50,108 nucleotides of DNA from Candidatus Allofournierella pullistercoris (GTDB lineage Bacteria; Bacillota; Clostridia; Oscillospirales; Ruminococcaceae): the NCBI GenBank assembly GCA_018883715.1, contig JAHLFP010000007.1, positions 1 through 50,108 on the forward strand. Direction: 5' to 3'. The first letter of the stretch is position 1. The number at the start of each line of letters is the position of its first letter. A model generated the notes under the pieces. It saw only the letters and a list, made by a program, of their open reading frames with translations, was not told the DNA's origin and did no database searches. The position numbers and the translations under genes were made by a program. This document shows, piece by piece, positions 1-8,235 of this stretch.

Positions 1-329
1 ACATCCACGGCATATACTTTTGTTGCACCATTTTGCAACATGCAGTCGGTAAACCCGCCTGTGGATGCACCAATGTCCATGCAAACCTTTCCATTGGGAG
101 TGAGAGGAAAGGTCTTCATTGCTTTTTCCAGCTTTAGGCCACCACGGCTTACATAGCCAATGTCGTGACCTCGAACCTCTACTTTTGCATCGGGGGCAAT
201 CATTTCGCCTGCTTTGTCGGTTTTTTGCTCATTTACAAAGACGATGCCAGACATAATGAGCGCTTTGGCCCGTTCCCTGCTTTGGCACAGTCCATTTTGA
301 CACAAATATTGATCCAATCGAATTTTCAA
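1..329 (-). CDS. tlyA: TlyA family rRNA 2'-O-methyltransferase/hemolysin, 3' part missing
   Basis: The first 109 codons are present; the C-terminal part lies beyond the left edge. The N-terminus is an S4-type RNA-binding domain (KIRLDQYL, then RERAKALIMSGIV), followed by VRGHDIGYVSRGGLKLEKA and the start of a Rossmann methyltransferase with MDIGASTGGFTDCMLQNGA, the SAM-binding loop. The family methylates 16S and/or 23S rRNA ribose positions. The start is a TTG at 329 whose last two bases overlap the dxs stop codon (TTGA, 4-bp overlap), with AAGGGG seven bases upstream, so translation is probably coupled to dxs. The dxs-tlyA order is the same as in Bacillus subtilis (dxs-yqxC). Confidence 0.93.
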   Translation of the reverse strand, partial: MKIRLDQYLCQNGLCQSRERAKALIMSGIVFVNEQKTDKAGEMIAPDAKVEVRGHDIGYVSRGGLKLEKAMKTFPLTPNGKVCMDIGASTGGFTDCMLQNGATKVYAVD

Positions 330-2197
330 TTCAATTCCCCTTCTACCTGCTGGGCAATGCTTTCTGCATCCAGTCCCAACACAGCTTTAATTTCTGGTAC
401 GGTTGCGTGCGGAACAACAGAGCTTGTTTCCACCGCCTTGTGAATAAATCGTCCGCTCCATCCGTGTTCCGCCAAAGATGCTTCCACTGCTTCTCCAATT
501 CCGCCAGCACGGATGCACTCTTCTGCAAACAAAATGGAATGATACTCTGCCAATGCTTTGCAAAATCCTTCCGGTAAGGGATGAATTTGCACCAGTTTAT
601 ATACATCAACATGGATGCCCTTTTCCAGCAAGCTCTTTTGTGCTTGCAAAAGATCCGCAATGTGGCTTCCATATCCCACCAAGGCGATTTGGGATTTCTG
701 TCCCTCCACTGCAGGATAGCTATCATACAGGTTGCCGGAACACTCCATCTCTTCCAATGCACTATTCTGGGCACCACGAGAGTAACGAATGGCACGAGGG
801 CCTTCCGCATGGTCGATTAACTGTTCCATCCAGTAGCGCAATTCATTGTAGTTGCACGGAGAAATGGTCCGAATGCCAATCTGACGCAGATATGCCGGGT
901 CGTAAATACCCTGGTGTGTTTCACCGTCACCTGGGACTAAGCCGGCACGGTCGATGGCAAACAGCACATTCAGATTCATCAGGCAAACATCGTGAATCAT
1001 CTGGTCGTAGGCGCGTTGCAAAAAGGTGGAGTAAATGGCTACCACCGGTGTGATGCCTTGGGATGCAAGACCCGCCGCAAAGGTTACCGCATGCTGTTCG
1101 GCCATGCCCACATCAAAAAAGCGCTCCGGATACTGACGGTAAAAATATTGCAAGCCTGTGCCGTATTTCATGGCCGCTGTAATTGCGCACACCTGGGGCC
1201 GTGTTTGAGCAAGCTCCACCAAATAGGTACCAAACACGGTGGAGAAGGATGCCGCCGGTGCTACATCTGGGTCGGTGATATGTGCTGGGTCAAAGGAAGA
1301 AACACCGTGGAATTCACCTGGATTTTCTTCCGCCGGCTTAAAGCCTTTTCCTTTAATCGTAACAGCATGGATGAACACCGGTGCAACCTGTGTTTTTAGG
1401 TTGCGTAACAACCCGCACAGATTGGACACATCATGTCCATCCACAGGGCCCAGGTACTGGAAGCCCATTTCCTCAAACAGAGTGGAATGATAAATGCCAC
1501 GGCGCAGCAACATCTTTCCGCTTTGCAACAGATGGATAATCGGATGTCCGACCAACGGAATGGCCGAAAGAATGGTTTCGGTGCTTGCTTTCGCTCGGTT
1601 GTAATCCGGGCTGGTACGCAGGATGGTTAGATGCCGTGCCAACGAACCCACGTTTTTGGAAATGGACATCTTGTTGTCATTCAAAATAACAATCAGGTTG
1701 TTGAGGGTATCAATGTTATTCATGCCCTCATAGACCATTCCACCTGTCATAGCACCATCACCAATGATGGCTACCACTTTACCTGGTTCTTTTTTCAGTT
1801 TTTTAGCTCTTGCCATACCAATGGCAACGGACAATGCTGTGTTTCCATGCCCTGCGATAAATGCATCGTGTTCACTTTCATCAGGTGCAGGGAATCCAGA
1901 CAAGCCATCCAGTTTGCGTAATTTTGCAAAACCTTCCCGTCGTCCAGTCAGTAATTTGTGGGTATAGCACTGATGACCCACATCAAAGACAAATTTGTCT
2001 TCGGGGGTGCTGAAAACATAATGTAGTGCCACTGTTAGCTCAATGATTCCTAAGTTGGAGGAAAGATGTCCGCCTGTTTTGGAAACACTTTCAATCAAAA
2101 AGGAGTGAATTTCCTCACACAACATTGGAAGTTGACCGACTGACAGCTTTTTTAAATCTTTCGGGCTGTCAATTTGCCCAAGCAGTGGATATTCCAT
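326..2197 (-). CDS. dxs: 1-deoxy-D-xylulose-5-phosphate synthase
   Basis: This cytosolic thiamine-diphosphate enzyme condenses pyruvate with glyceraldehyde 3-phosphate to DXP, the first step of the MEP isoprenoid pathway. At 623 aa it has the normal family length. Visible landmarks are the substrate-binding DVGHQCYTHKLLTGR (about 72-86), the ThDP/Mg motif GDGAMTGG (146-153) with the downstream NDNKMSIS (173-180), and the catalytic glutamate in GMAEQHAVT (E367). The ATG at 2197 is preceded by GAGGAA. It sits in the same operon as the prenyl synthase (2.7-3.6 kb), so precursor supply and chain elongation are co-transcribed. Confidence 0.97.
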   Translation of the reverse strand: MEYPLLGQIDSPKDLKKLSVGQLPMLCEEIHSFLIESVSKTGGHLSSNLGIIELTVALHYVFSTPEDKFVFDVGHQCYTHKLLTGRREGFAKLRKLDGLSGFPAPDESEHDAFIAGHGNTALSVAIGMARAKKLKKEPGKVVAIIGDGAMTGGMVYEGMNNIDTLNNLIVILNDNKMSISKNVGSLARHLTILRTSPDYNRAKASTETILSAIPLVGHPIIHLLQSGKMLLRRGIYHSTLFEEMGFQYLGPVDGHDVSNLCGLLRNLKTQVAPVFIHAVTIKGKGFKPAEENPGEFHGVSSFDPAHITDPDVAPAASFSTVFGTYLVELAQTRPQVCAITAAMKYGTGLQYFYRQYPERFFDVGMAEQHAVTFAAGLASQGITPVVAIYSTFLQRAYDQMIHDVCLMNLNVLFAIDRAGLVPGDGETHQGIYDPAYLRQIGIRTISPCNYNELRYWMEQLIDHAEGPRAIRYSRGAQNSALEEMECSGNLYDSYPAVEGQKSQIALVGYGSHIADLLQAQKSLLEKGIHVDVYKLVQIHPLPEGFCKALAEYHSILFAEECIRAGGIGEAVEASLAEHGWSGRFIHKAVETSSVVPHATVPEIKAVLGLDAESIAQQVEGELN

Positions 2198-2220
2198 AAA
2201 TGTGTTCCTCGTTTTCTTTT

Positions 2221-2691
2221 TTATGCAATGGGAATAAATGCGCCGATAATGATGCCTAAAATCGCACCGGCTAACACCTCAAAGGGTGTGTGTCCCACCA
2301 TTTCCTTTAATTTTTTATCCCCTAAAATAGGCGTGTGCTTTGCTTCTGCATCCATCCAATTTGTAAGTAGATGGTTGAGAATTTTCGCTTGCTCCCCTGC
2401 TTCCCGCCGTACACCCATTGCGTCGTACATAACGATTACAGCAACTACCATTGCCAGTGCAAAAATAGGAGATTGAGAGCCATGTAGGCGAAATGCCCCC
2501 ACCGCCAGGGAACAAACAGTTGCAGAATGAGCACTTGGCATTCCTCCTGCTCCCCACATTCGTTCCAAATCAAATTTTCCAATCAGGATAAAATTGATGA
2601 TTGTTTTGAGCACTTGTGCCACGAACCAGCCTGTCAAAGCAATACTCAACAGGTAGTTCCACTGGTACAGCGTTTTAAAAAAAGCAAGCAT
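2221..2691 (-). CDS. Divergent PAP2 family protein (YuiD/DUF212)
   Basis: A 156-aa polytopic membrane protein of the divergent PAP2 (acid phosphatase/vanadium haloperoxidase-related) family, like B. subtilis YuiD. The family motif GGMPSAHSATVCSLA lies about residues 49-63, a conserved RREAGEQAKILN segment follows, and EMVGHTPFEVLAGAILG near the C-terminus is typical. Three to four hydrophobic segments are visible. The biochemical substrate of the family is not established. A lipid-phosphate phosphatase role would fit its position between the prenyl-diphosphate synthase and dxs, for example dephosphorylating an isoprenoid phosphate, but that is inference from context only. Confidence 0.88.
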   Translation of the reverse strand: MLAFFKTLYQWNYLLSIALTGWFVAQVLKTIINFILIGKFDLERMWGAGGMPSAHSATVCSLAVGAFRLHGSQSPIFALAMVVAVIVMYDAMGVRREAGEQAKILNHLLTNWMDAEAKHTPILGDKKLKEMVGHTPFEVLAGAILGIIIGAFIPIA

Positions 2692-2709
2692 TTTAAAGCC
2701 CTTTCCTTT

Positions 2710-3591
2710 TTAGTGTTTGCGAGACAGTAACAGCTCTGCCAACTGAATCAGAAAATCTGCCCGCTGGCCATATGCCTGGTGCAATACGGTGCAAATTTGG
2801 TTGTTAAGCTGTCGAGCCATCTCCATTGCCTGCTCCGGCTGGTACAAGGTGGCAAAGGTAACCTTTCCGTTCTCTGCGTCACTGCCCACCGGTTTGCCCA
2901 GTTCCTCGCTGGTGGATGTCACATCCAAAACATCATCCACAATCTGGAATACAAGCCCAATTCCATATGCAAATTCTTGCAAAATTCGCTTGTCTTGTTC
3001 CGACGCATTTCCTGCGCACAGTCCCATCTGTACCGATGCGTTAATCAGTGCACCTGTTTTATTCCGATGGATTTTACGCAAGTCCTCTTCTGTGGGCAGT
3101 CCATGCTCAAAAGCCATATCCAGTTCCTGACCATAAATCATACCTTGCAGGCCAGTTCCCTGACTCAATGCCCGAATCGCTCCCAGCTTTGCTGTATCAG
3201 AGGTAGAGGTGGTTGCAATAACTTCAAAAGCCGCGTTCAAAAGTGCATCCCCCGCCAGCAATGCAGTTGCTTCATCATATGCCTTATGGCAGGAAGGTTT
3301 CCCACGGCGGTAGTCATCATCGTCCATGCAGGGCAGGTCGTCATGAATCAGAGAAAAACAGTGCACCATCTCTACCGCACAAGCAAAGCGAGTAGCAGCT
3401 TGCAGATCTCCCTGCAACAACTCACAGCAGGCCATGGTCAAGATGGCTCGAATCCGTTTCCCACCTGCCAGAAGGCTATAACGTGCAGCTTGTCCAACCT
3501 TAGAGTCCACTGGAAGCTGTTCATCGCATACCGCCTTCAAGGTATCTTCCAATTGGGCCAGATAATTTGCATATTGTTCTTGGTAGGTCAT
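2710..3591 (-). CDS. ispA: Polyprenyl synthetase family protein (farnesyl/geranyl diphosphate synthase type)
   Basis: A 293-aa cytosolic trans-isoprenyl diphosphate synthase that condenses IPP with DMAPP/GPP. The first aspartate-rich motif is DDLPCMDDDD at 84-93, followed by RRGKPSCHK; the second is DDVLD at 219-223 followed by GKPVGSDAENGK. LAGGKRIRA (41-49) binds IPP. The length fits bacterial FPP synthases (about 290-300 aa). HCF is seen four to six residues before the first motif; product chain length cannot be fixed from sequence alone, so FPP versus GGPP remains open. The ATG overlaps the xseB stop by 4 bp (ATGA). Confidence 0.95.
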   Translation of the reverse strand: MTYQEQYANYLAQLEDTLKAVCDEQLPVDSKVGQAARYSLLAGGKRIRAILTMACCELLQGDLQAATRFACAVEMVHCFSLIHDDLPCMDDDDYRRGKPSCHKAYDEATALLAGDALLNAAFEVIATTSTSDTAKLGAIRALSQGTGLQGMIYGQELDMAFEHGLPTEEDLRKIHRNKTGALINASVQMGLCAGNASEQDKRILQEFAYGIGLVFQIVDDVLDVTSTSEELGKPVGSDAENGKVTFATLYQPEQAMEMARQLNNQICTVLHQAYGQRADFLIQLAELLLSRKH

Positions 3592-3866
3592 GCCAATATG
3601 TCCTCCTCGGCATTTTTAGCTGTAAAATCTTGCTCTTCCACGGCTCCGGAAATGGATTTTGTCTGCGTAAAGGTATTTAACTTTACATCAATTTGTTCCA
3701 TCTCCAGCTTGGCATTTTGCAATGTGGTAGTGCAATATTCCAGGAGTACGGCGGAATCGCTGTACAGTTTTACCGCCTTTTCCAGCGGAGTCGCAGGGTC
3801 AGCAAGCTGTTCCAACAGCTGTTCCAGCGTCTCCATTCCATCCTCAAAGGATTTTGGTTTTCTCAT
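3588..3866 (-). CDS. xseB: Exodeoxyribonuclease VII small subunit
   Basis: A 92-aa protein with the XseB core KSFEDGMETLEQLLEQLADPATPLEKAVKLY and a helical hairpin region rich in charged residues. It binds the large subunit XseA to form exonuclease VII, which degrades single-stranded DNA in both directions. The frame stays open further upstream, but the ATG at 3866 is preferred. It overlaps the xseA stop by 4 bp (ATGA) and gives the usual family start (MRKPKSFEDGM). Its own stop overlaps the prenyl synthase start by 4 bp. The C-terminal tail (VEEQDFTAKNAEEDILA) is longer than in minimal XseB proteins. Confidence 0.94.
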   Translation of the reverse strand: MRKPKSFEDGMETLEQLLEQLADPATPLEKAVKLYSDSAVLLEYCTTTLQNAKLEMEQIDVKLNTFTQTKSISGAVEEQDFTAKNAEEDILA

Positions 3867-5077
3867 ATCAGTTCCTCGTGTTGTTCTTCCTTCAGTGCAA
3901 GGCATCGAATCTGTTTTTTCTGTCCTTTTAGGACAAATTCATCTCCCTCGCAAACCGAATCAACTGTAAAGTATTTGCCCTTGTCATCCATAATCAGGCC
4001 ATATCCCCTGGCTAAAACCGCATAAGGGCTTAGAGAATAGGACAATGCCGCCATATGGCCCACTGTCTGACTGTGGTGATTCATTCTCACCTGGACTACT
4101 TTTTGCAGATTCTGGGCAAGTTGCATTACTCGTTCCTGCCTTGTGCCACAAATCCACTCAGGCGAACACTGCTCACGCTGGGCAAATTGTTCGTTCAGTT
4201 TATTATAGCACATATGCAAGCGTTCTTGCATATTTATTTGTATATTCATGGAGATATCCGCCAATTTTTGCAAAACCATGGCGCCGTCTGGCGTAACAAG
4301 TTCTGCCGCAGCGGACGGAGTGGGGGCACGCAAATCCGCCACAAAATCCAAAATAGATACATCAATTTCATGTCCCACAGCGGATACAAGAGGTGTCTTA
4401 CACGCAAAAGCGGCACGGGCAATTTGTTCGTCATTAAACACCCACAAATCCTCCCGGCTTCCTCCTCCTCGGGCCACCAGAATCACATCCACCTGCCCCA
4501 TAGAGTCCAAGGTGCGAATCCCTGCCGCAATTTCCCGGCTTGCCTTGTCACCCTGCACATTTACCGGCGCTAGGACAAGTTTCGCAAGAGGCCAGCGACG
4601 TTGCAATACATTGCGAATATCCTGCAATGCCGCTCCAGTAGCACTGGTCACTACTCCAATGCGTCTGGGCGTGGTCGGGATGGGTTGTTTGTATTCCTGG
4701 CGGAACAAGCCCTCTGCTTCCAGTCGTTTACGCAACTGTTCAAAGGCCATCTGAGCCGCACCCAGTCCATCCGGGAACATATCGCTTACATAAATCTGGA
4801 AGCTGCCCGTTGCCTCGTACAAGCTTACTCTGCACCGAACAATCACCCGCATCCCTTCTTCTGGACGAAACGCAAGCCGGCTGGCGTCCCCTCGGAACAT
4901 AACCGCCTTTACACTTGCAGATTCATCCCGCAAAGAGAAGTAAAAGTGCCCACTCTTATAATGGTGAACAAAATTGGTCACTTCCCCTTTTAGCGCAACG
5001 AAGCGAAGCAACGGGTCTTGATCCAAGACGGATTTTGCATATTGATTAAGTGCAGAAATTGTTAAAACCTCAGCCAC
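3863..5077 (-). CDS. xseA: Exodeoxyribonuclease VII large subunit
   Basis: A 404-aa catalytic subunit of exonuclease VII. It has an N-terminal OB fold (LKGEVTNFVHHYKSGHFYFSL, about 27-47), then the nuclease core with GVVTSATGAALQDI, ARGGGSREDLWVFNDE and SAVGHEIDVSILDFVADLRAPTPSAAAEL, all hallmarks of the family. The later region is coiled-coil-like. The start is taken as GTG at 5077 because AGGAGG lies exactly upstream; a longer open frame reaches 5194 but only adds sequence overlapping the upstream gene. The gene overlaps the TsaD-like gene by 8 bp and xseB by 4 bp, so all three are likely coupled. Confidence 0.95.
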   Translation of the reverse strand: MAEVLTISALNQYAKSVLDQDPLLRFVALKGEVTNFVHHYKSGHFYFSLRDESASVKAVMFRGDASRLAFRPEEGMRVIVRCRVSLYEATGSFQIYVSDMFPDGLGAAQMAFEQLRKRLEAEGLFRQEYKQPIPTTPRRIGVVTSATGAALQDIRNVLQRRWPLAKLVLAPVNVQGDKASREIAAGIRTLDSMGQVDVILVARGGGSREDLWVFNDEQIARAAFACKTPLVSAVGHEIDVSILDFVADLRAPTPSAAAELVTPDGAMVLQKLADISMNIQINMQERLHMCYNKLNEQFAQREQCSPEWICGTRQERVMQLAQNLQKVVQVRMNHHSQTVGHMAALSYSLSPYAVLARGYGLIMDDKGKYFTVDSVCEGDEFVLKGQKKQIRCLALKEEQHEELI

Positions 5078-5999
5078 AATATACCTCCTGTGCCGCAATG
5101 CAGGAAACGCCGATGGCATTATCGCTGGAAAATTTACCTGGCACAAAATAACTTCCCGGCAGTCGTTTCTTGATATACGGGCGGATGATGTCACTGCTCA
5201 TTACACCACCTGCAAACACCACTGGCAAACCGGGATATTGCACCTGTGCGGCCTGAACCATCTTCAACGCTGTTTCAGCGATAAAAGTCAGGCAATACTT
5301 GCAAACATAGGCATCGCTTTTGCCCTGTGCACGCAGTTTGTTGCACTGGTTTTCCAAGCCAGATAGATTGCAGTTTGTGCCTTTCACACTGACCTTTACC
5401 CGCATTTCTTCCTGACACTGCTGAGCCATTTGGCTCACCATCACACCAGCGGGAAAACCAAAGCCCATGGATACTCCTACACGGTCCACTGCTTGTCCAG
5501 CATACAAGTCATTGCTGGTTCCAAGACAGCGAATCTGCTCCAATCCATCGCGCAAAAGCAAATCTGTAGTGCCTCCGGATACATGGAAAACCAGGACAGG
5601 CTGATGAAACAGCTCTGGGTTTGCCGCCAGGAGTGCCGCCGCAATATGGCCTTGCTGGTGGCTGGTTTGTACAAGGGGCAAATTCCGGGCCGCCGCGAAT
5701 GCGGTTGCCGCCGATTGCCCCGCCAAAAAACAGGGCATGTACGAGCCTTCTACTGCTCTTGGCCGTGTGGATACACCCACTGCGCCAATTTTTGTCAAAT
5801 CGAACTCTCGCCCTAATTCCTGTAACAAGGTGGGCAATGCCACTGTGTGGTGAAACAGAGCATCGCTTTGCCGTAGACCCAACTGACCGGGCTTTACAGG
5901 TAAAAACTGCTTCTTGTCGCAAACAACCTCTTTGGCGGATGCGTCAAACACGGCCAAAGAGGTTGCATAATTGCTGGTGTCAATTCCCAGCGTGTACAT
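5070..5999 (-). CDS. TsaD/Kae1-like protein (O-sialoglycoprotein endopeptidase family paralogue)
   Basis: A 309-aa ASKHA-fold protein of the Kae1/TsaD/M22 family. It starts with YTLGIDTSNYATSLAV, has a metal-site HxxxH (SHQQGHIAAALL, about 113-124), a phosphate-loop-like HVSGGTTDLLL, the AGQAVDRVGVSMG region and the C-terminal metal aspartate in FSSDNAIGVSCIAA. True TsaD (tRNA t6A synthesis) has SGGHT where this has SGGTT, and is about 335-345 aa, so this is probably the shorter clostridial paralogue and not the essential t6A enzyme. Its substrate is unknown. It occupies the place that folD holds in the B. subtilis nusB-folD-xseA order. Stop overlaps xseA by 8 bp. Confidence 0.82.
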   Translation of the reverse strand: MYTLGIDTSNYATSLAVFDASAKEVVCDKKQFLPVKPGQLGLRQSDALFHHTVALPTLLQELGREFDLTKIGAVGVSTRPRAVEGSYMPCFLAGQSAATAFAAARNLPLVQTSHQQGHIAAALLAANPELFHQPVLVFHVSGGTTDLLLRDGLEQIRCLGTSNDLYAGQAVDRVGVSMGFGFPAGVMVSQMAQQCQEEMRVKVSVKGTNCNLSGLENQCNKLRAQGKSDAYVCKYCLTFIAETALKMVQAAQVQYPGLPVVFAGGVMSSDIIRPYIKKRLPGSYFVPGKFSSDNAIGVSCIAAQEVYCG

Positions 6000-6001
6000 G
6001 G

Positions 6002-6439
6002 TTATGCCTGCTCCACAGTAGGGGCGGAATCTGCCAGACCCAGTTCACGCACCACAGAGCCCAACAGGCCATTCACGAACTGGTAATCTCCCTCACCGCC
6101 GAATTTTTTGGTTAGCTCAACCGCTTCGTTGATGACCACGCTGGGCATTTTTTCATCGCTGTACAGCATTTCACTTAATGCCAAACGCAACACCGTAACA
6201 CTCACACGAGGCAGACGGTCGATGGTCCAGTTCCGCAGATGTGCCTTAATCATATCGTTCACTTCTGCGCTATGTTCATAGTAATTACGTAGCAAAGTCT
6301 GACCAAATACGTCCACCACATTTTCGCCTTGTTCGTTGTGAATCTCAATCACTTCCTCCGGCATTGCGCCATCAAAGGTTGCGGCGAACGCGGCCATAAA
6401 TGCATTTTCTCGTGCGGTTCTGCGATTTAACTTCTCCAT
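6002..6439 (-). CDS. nusB: Transcription antitermination protein NusB
   Basis: A 145-aa all-helical RNA-binding protein that, with NusE (ribosomal protein S10), forms the rRNA antitermination complex on boxA. The N-terminal RRTARENAFMAAFA replaces the usual R..AR..A.Q.L motif. The C-terminal half has the conserved WTIDRLPRVSVTVLRLALSE block, then VVINEAVELTKKFGGEGDYQFVNGLLG, which is diagnostic. It lies between the Asp23 gene and the TsaD-like gene, three bases from the latter, matching the yqhY-nusB order of Bacilli. Confidence 0.95.
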   Translation of the reverse strand: MEKLNRRTARENAFMAAFAATFDGAMPEEVIEIHNEQGENVVDVFGQTLLRNYYEHSAEVNDMIKAHLRNWTIDRLPRVSVTVLRLALSEMLYSDEKMPSVVINEAVELTKKFGGEGDYQFVNGLLGSVVRELGLADSAPTVEQA

Positions 6440-6458
6440 AGGTATCCTTTCACAATTA

Positions 6459-6490
6459 ACAGCCCCCCAGCAGATGCGGGAGGGCCTTGT
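6459..6490 (-). terminator. Weak intercistronic hairpin between asp23 and nusB
   Basis: In the minus-strand transcript an AGGCCCTCCC arm can pair with GGGGGGCT across a short loop, with one bulge and one G-U pair. No uridine tract follows on this strand, so it is more likely an attenuating or RNA-processing hairpin than a full terminator. On the plus strand a T-rich run does follow, but no plus-strand gene needs it. Confidence 0.3.
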
Positions 6491-6492
6491 TT

Positions 6493-6891
6493 TTATTCTT
6501 CGCTTGTTGTTTCCACTGCCCGCTCGGTGGGCAAACTCAGTTGCGGCAATTCCACACCGGTGACTACGATGTTCACCCGGGAAACCGTGATGCTGGTCAT
6601 GTTTTGTACAGCAGCCTTAACGTTCTGCTGTACCTTCTCGCACACGGAGGGAATTTTGGTGGCATATTTCACCTGCAAGCTTACAGTGATTTCTGCCACA
6701 TCTTCCAGCAAGCTGACGGACACCGCTTTTTGAGGTGTCACCTTGCCCAAAAGTCCCTTTACACCGGTGTTACCCGCCGTTACATCGGCCACACCTTCCA
6801 CTTCCAATGCGGCCAGCCGGGCGATTTTCGCAATTACCTCACTGGAGATTTGTAAACTTCCGTTCACTGCATTTGTATTCAAAACGTCCAT
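6493..6891 (-). CDS. Asp23/Gls24 family protein (YqhY-like)
   Basis: A 132-aa cytosolic protein of the Asp23/Gls24 envelope-stress family. The family signature is seen as GSLQISSEVIAKIARLAALEVEGVADV near the N-terminus, then a long beta-rich segment and ending in KVQQNVKAAVQNMTSITVSRVNIVVTGV. In Bacilli the yqhY member sits next to accBC and nusB and affects acetyl-CoA carboxylase homeostasis. Here it is the first gene of the nusB-xse-ispA-dxs operon but accBC is absent from the spoIIIAH side. RBS GGAGG is seven bases upstream. Confidence 0.9.
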   Translation of the reverse strand: MDVLNTNAVNGSLQISSEVIAKIARLAALEVEGVADVTAGNTGVKGLLGKVTPQKAVSVSLLEDVAEITVSLQVKYATKIPSVCEKVQQNVKAAVQNMTSITVSRVNIVVTGVELPQLSLPTERAVETTSEE

Positions 6892-7015
6892 GATTTAACC
6901 TCCTTATGCGGAATCCTGCCCAGTTGTTCAGTTGCACTTATTCAAGGTACACTTCCCATCCAATGACAGGATGCTACTAAAACAGCACAACATCACAACC
7001 ATGTGTTTTGCATCA

Positions 7016-7044
7016 ATTATACCACTTTCTGTCGGATTCTACAA
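7016..7044 (-). promoter_or_regulatory. Sigma-A promoter, extended -10, for the asp23-nusB-xse-dxs operon
   Basis: On the minus strand TTGTAG (7039-7044) is followed by a 17-bp spacer and TATAAT (7016-7021); TG sits one base before the hexamer, an extended -10. The -35 begins five bases after the spoIIIAH stop. The transcript has a leader of about 115 nt before asp23. Confidence 0.8.
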
Positions 7045-7048
7045 GCTA

Positions 7049-7699
7049 TTATTTCACCTCAACAATGGTAATATTCTGGGCAGTAACTTCACATTTACTC
7101 AAAACCACATCTCGAATCTGTGCCACCTCGCTTTGGTTCAGGCCATCACTGGTGGTCATAACCGTTACGTTTACTTTATCGCCATCCACAAAAACCACAC
7201 AATCCACAAACCCTTTGGCCTTAATGAGACTTTCCACGTCGCTTTCCAGCGTAATATCTTCCAGTGTCTTGGACAGATTACTGGTCAGGGCATCCTTTTC
7301 TTCCTGGCTCAGCTCTGCATTTTTCAGACTTTTTTGCAGGGTATCCAAGGCTTCATCACGGGTTTTTGTACGGGACAGCCTTGCTTGCTCAAAAAACTGG
7401 GCACCGGTTGGCTCAGATACACTTACAAGCTGCGCTTCCCCATAGTTTTTGTCCGCCGCCGGGGCTTCACTCATGGGCTGTGCATCCACGGGCAAGGCAT
7501 CGGTCACCACATCCGCCGCCACCTGTGTATCCTGGGTCACATCATCCACCTCTGCGCTTGCTTCCACCTGGGTGGAAACCGGAGCAATCTCCAGCAGGTC
7601 GGTGCTTTTTGCATACTCCCAGTTCAGGTACACGGCGGCGCCCAGTGCAACCGCCAAGGTTAAGAATGTCATTTTCTGGTTTGGCTTTTTGGATTTCAT
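7049..7699 (-). CDS. spoIIIAH: Stage III sporulation protein AH
   Basis: A 216-aa bitopic membrane protein. One transmembrane segment (about 10-27, MTFLTLAVALGAAVYLNWEY) follows a basic cytosolic N-terminus, then an acidic low-complexity linker rich in E, A and V, then the EscJ/YscJ-like ring domain (TRDEALDTLQKSL... to ITIVEV at the C-terminus). In B. subtilis SpoIIIAH of the mother cell binds forespore SpoIIQ and forms a ring of the intercellular channel. It is the last gene of the spoIIIA operon and overlaps spoIIIAG by 4 bp. Confidence 0.9.
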   Translation of the reverse strand: MKSKKPNQKMTFLTLAVALGAAVYLNWEYAKSTDLLEIAPVSTQVEASAEVDDVTQDTQVAADVVTDALPVDAQPMSEAPAADKNYGEAQLVSVSEPTGAQFFEQARLSRTKTRDEALDTLQKSLKNAELSQEEKDALTSNLSKTLEDITLESDVESLIKAKGFVDCVVFVDGDKVNVTVMTTSDGLNQSEVAQIRDVVLSKCEVTAQNITIVEVK

Positions 7700-8235
7700 T
7701 TCGTTCCCTCCGTTTGACTCATTTTTGCAATACTAATTCGATTTGATGACACACCCGTCAAAACCGAGATAGCCTCTGTAATCTGTGCACACACCTGCAC
7801 CTGCTCTGCTCCTTCGCACACCACCGCAACGCCCCGAATTTCCGGTTCCCAAATCATTTCCACAAGAGGCCGTTCCCCCTCTTGTGCCTTGACTAAAACG
7901 TGCTGTGTTTCGTATGCGTTGGTTTGACCTTGGTTTTTTTCGTCCAAGGCATAGATGGTTTGTTCGCCGGATTCCAGACTAACGGCAACCTGAATCTTGC
8001 CTGCCCCTTGAATGGAACTTAGCAATTCCGTCAATTTCTGTTCCAGCTGGATTTCATACTCCCGCCCGGATACATCTAAAGCCGCCGGGTCAGATGGGGC
8101 TTCTTTCTCGTCTTTTTGCGGCGAAAATCCCCCCGCAAGCAGGAAGAACACCCCCAATATTCCTGCAAAAAACAGAATAGAGCTTCGATTCCAGCTTTTG
8201 GGGTCGCCCAGTCGCTTAAAAAAATCAGGATTCAT
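7696..8235 (-). CDS. spoIIIAG: Stage III sporulation protein AG
   Basis: A 179-aa membrane protein with one transmembrane segment near residues 18-36 (SILFFAGILGVFFLLAGG) and a periplasmic ring-building domain (EYEIQLEQKLTELLSSIQGAGKIQVAVSLE, ending VSSNRISIAKM), typical of SpoIIIAG. SpoIIIAG forms a large mother-cell ring in the SpoIIIA-SpoIIQ channel. The ATG at 8235 is chosen because GAGGAAG lies just upstream and it overlaps spoIIIAF by 11 bp; a TTG five codons earlier is less likely. The 4-bp overlap with spoIIIAH implies coupled translation. Confidence 0.92.
   Translation of the reverse strand: MNPDFFKRLGDPKSWNRSSILFFAGILGVFFLLAGGFSPQKDEKEAPSDPAALDVSGREYEIQLEQKLTELLSSIQGAGKIQVAVSLESGEQTIYALDEKNQGQTNAYETQHVLVKAQEGERPLVEMIWEPEIRGVAVVCEGAEQVQVCAQITEAISVLTGVSSNRISIAKMSQTEGTK

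Noticed and set aside
2779-3969. A 396-codon plus-strand frame over the prenyl synthase and xse genes
   Set aside because: Antisense shadow crossing two real genes; no recognisable domain.
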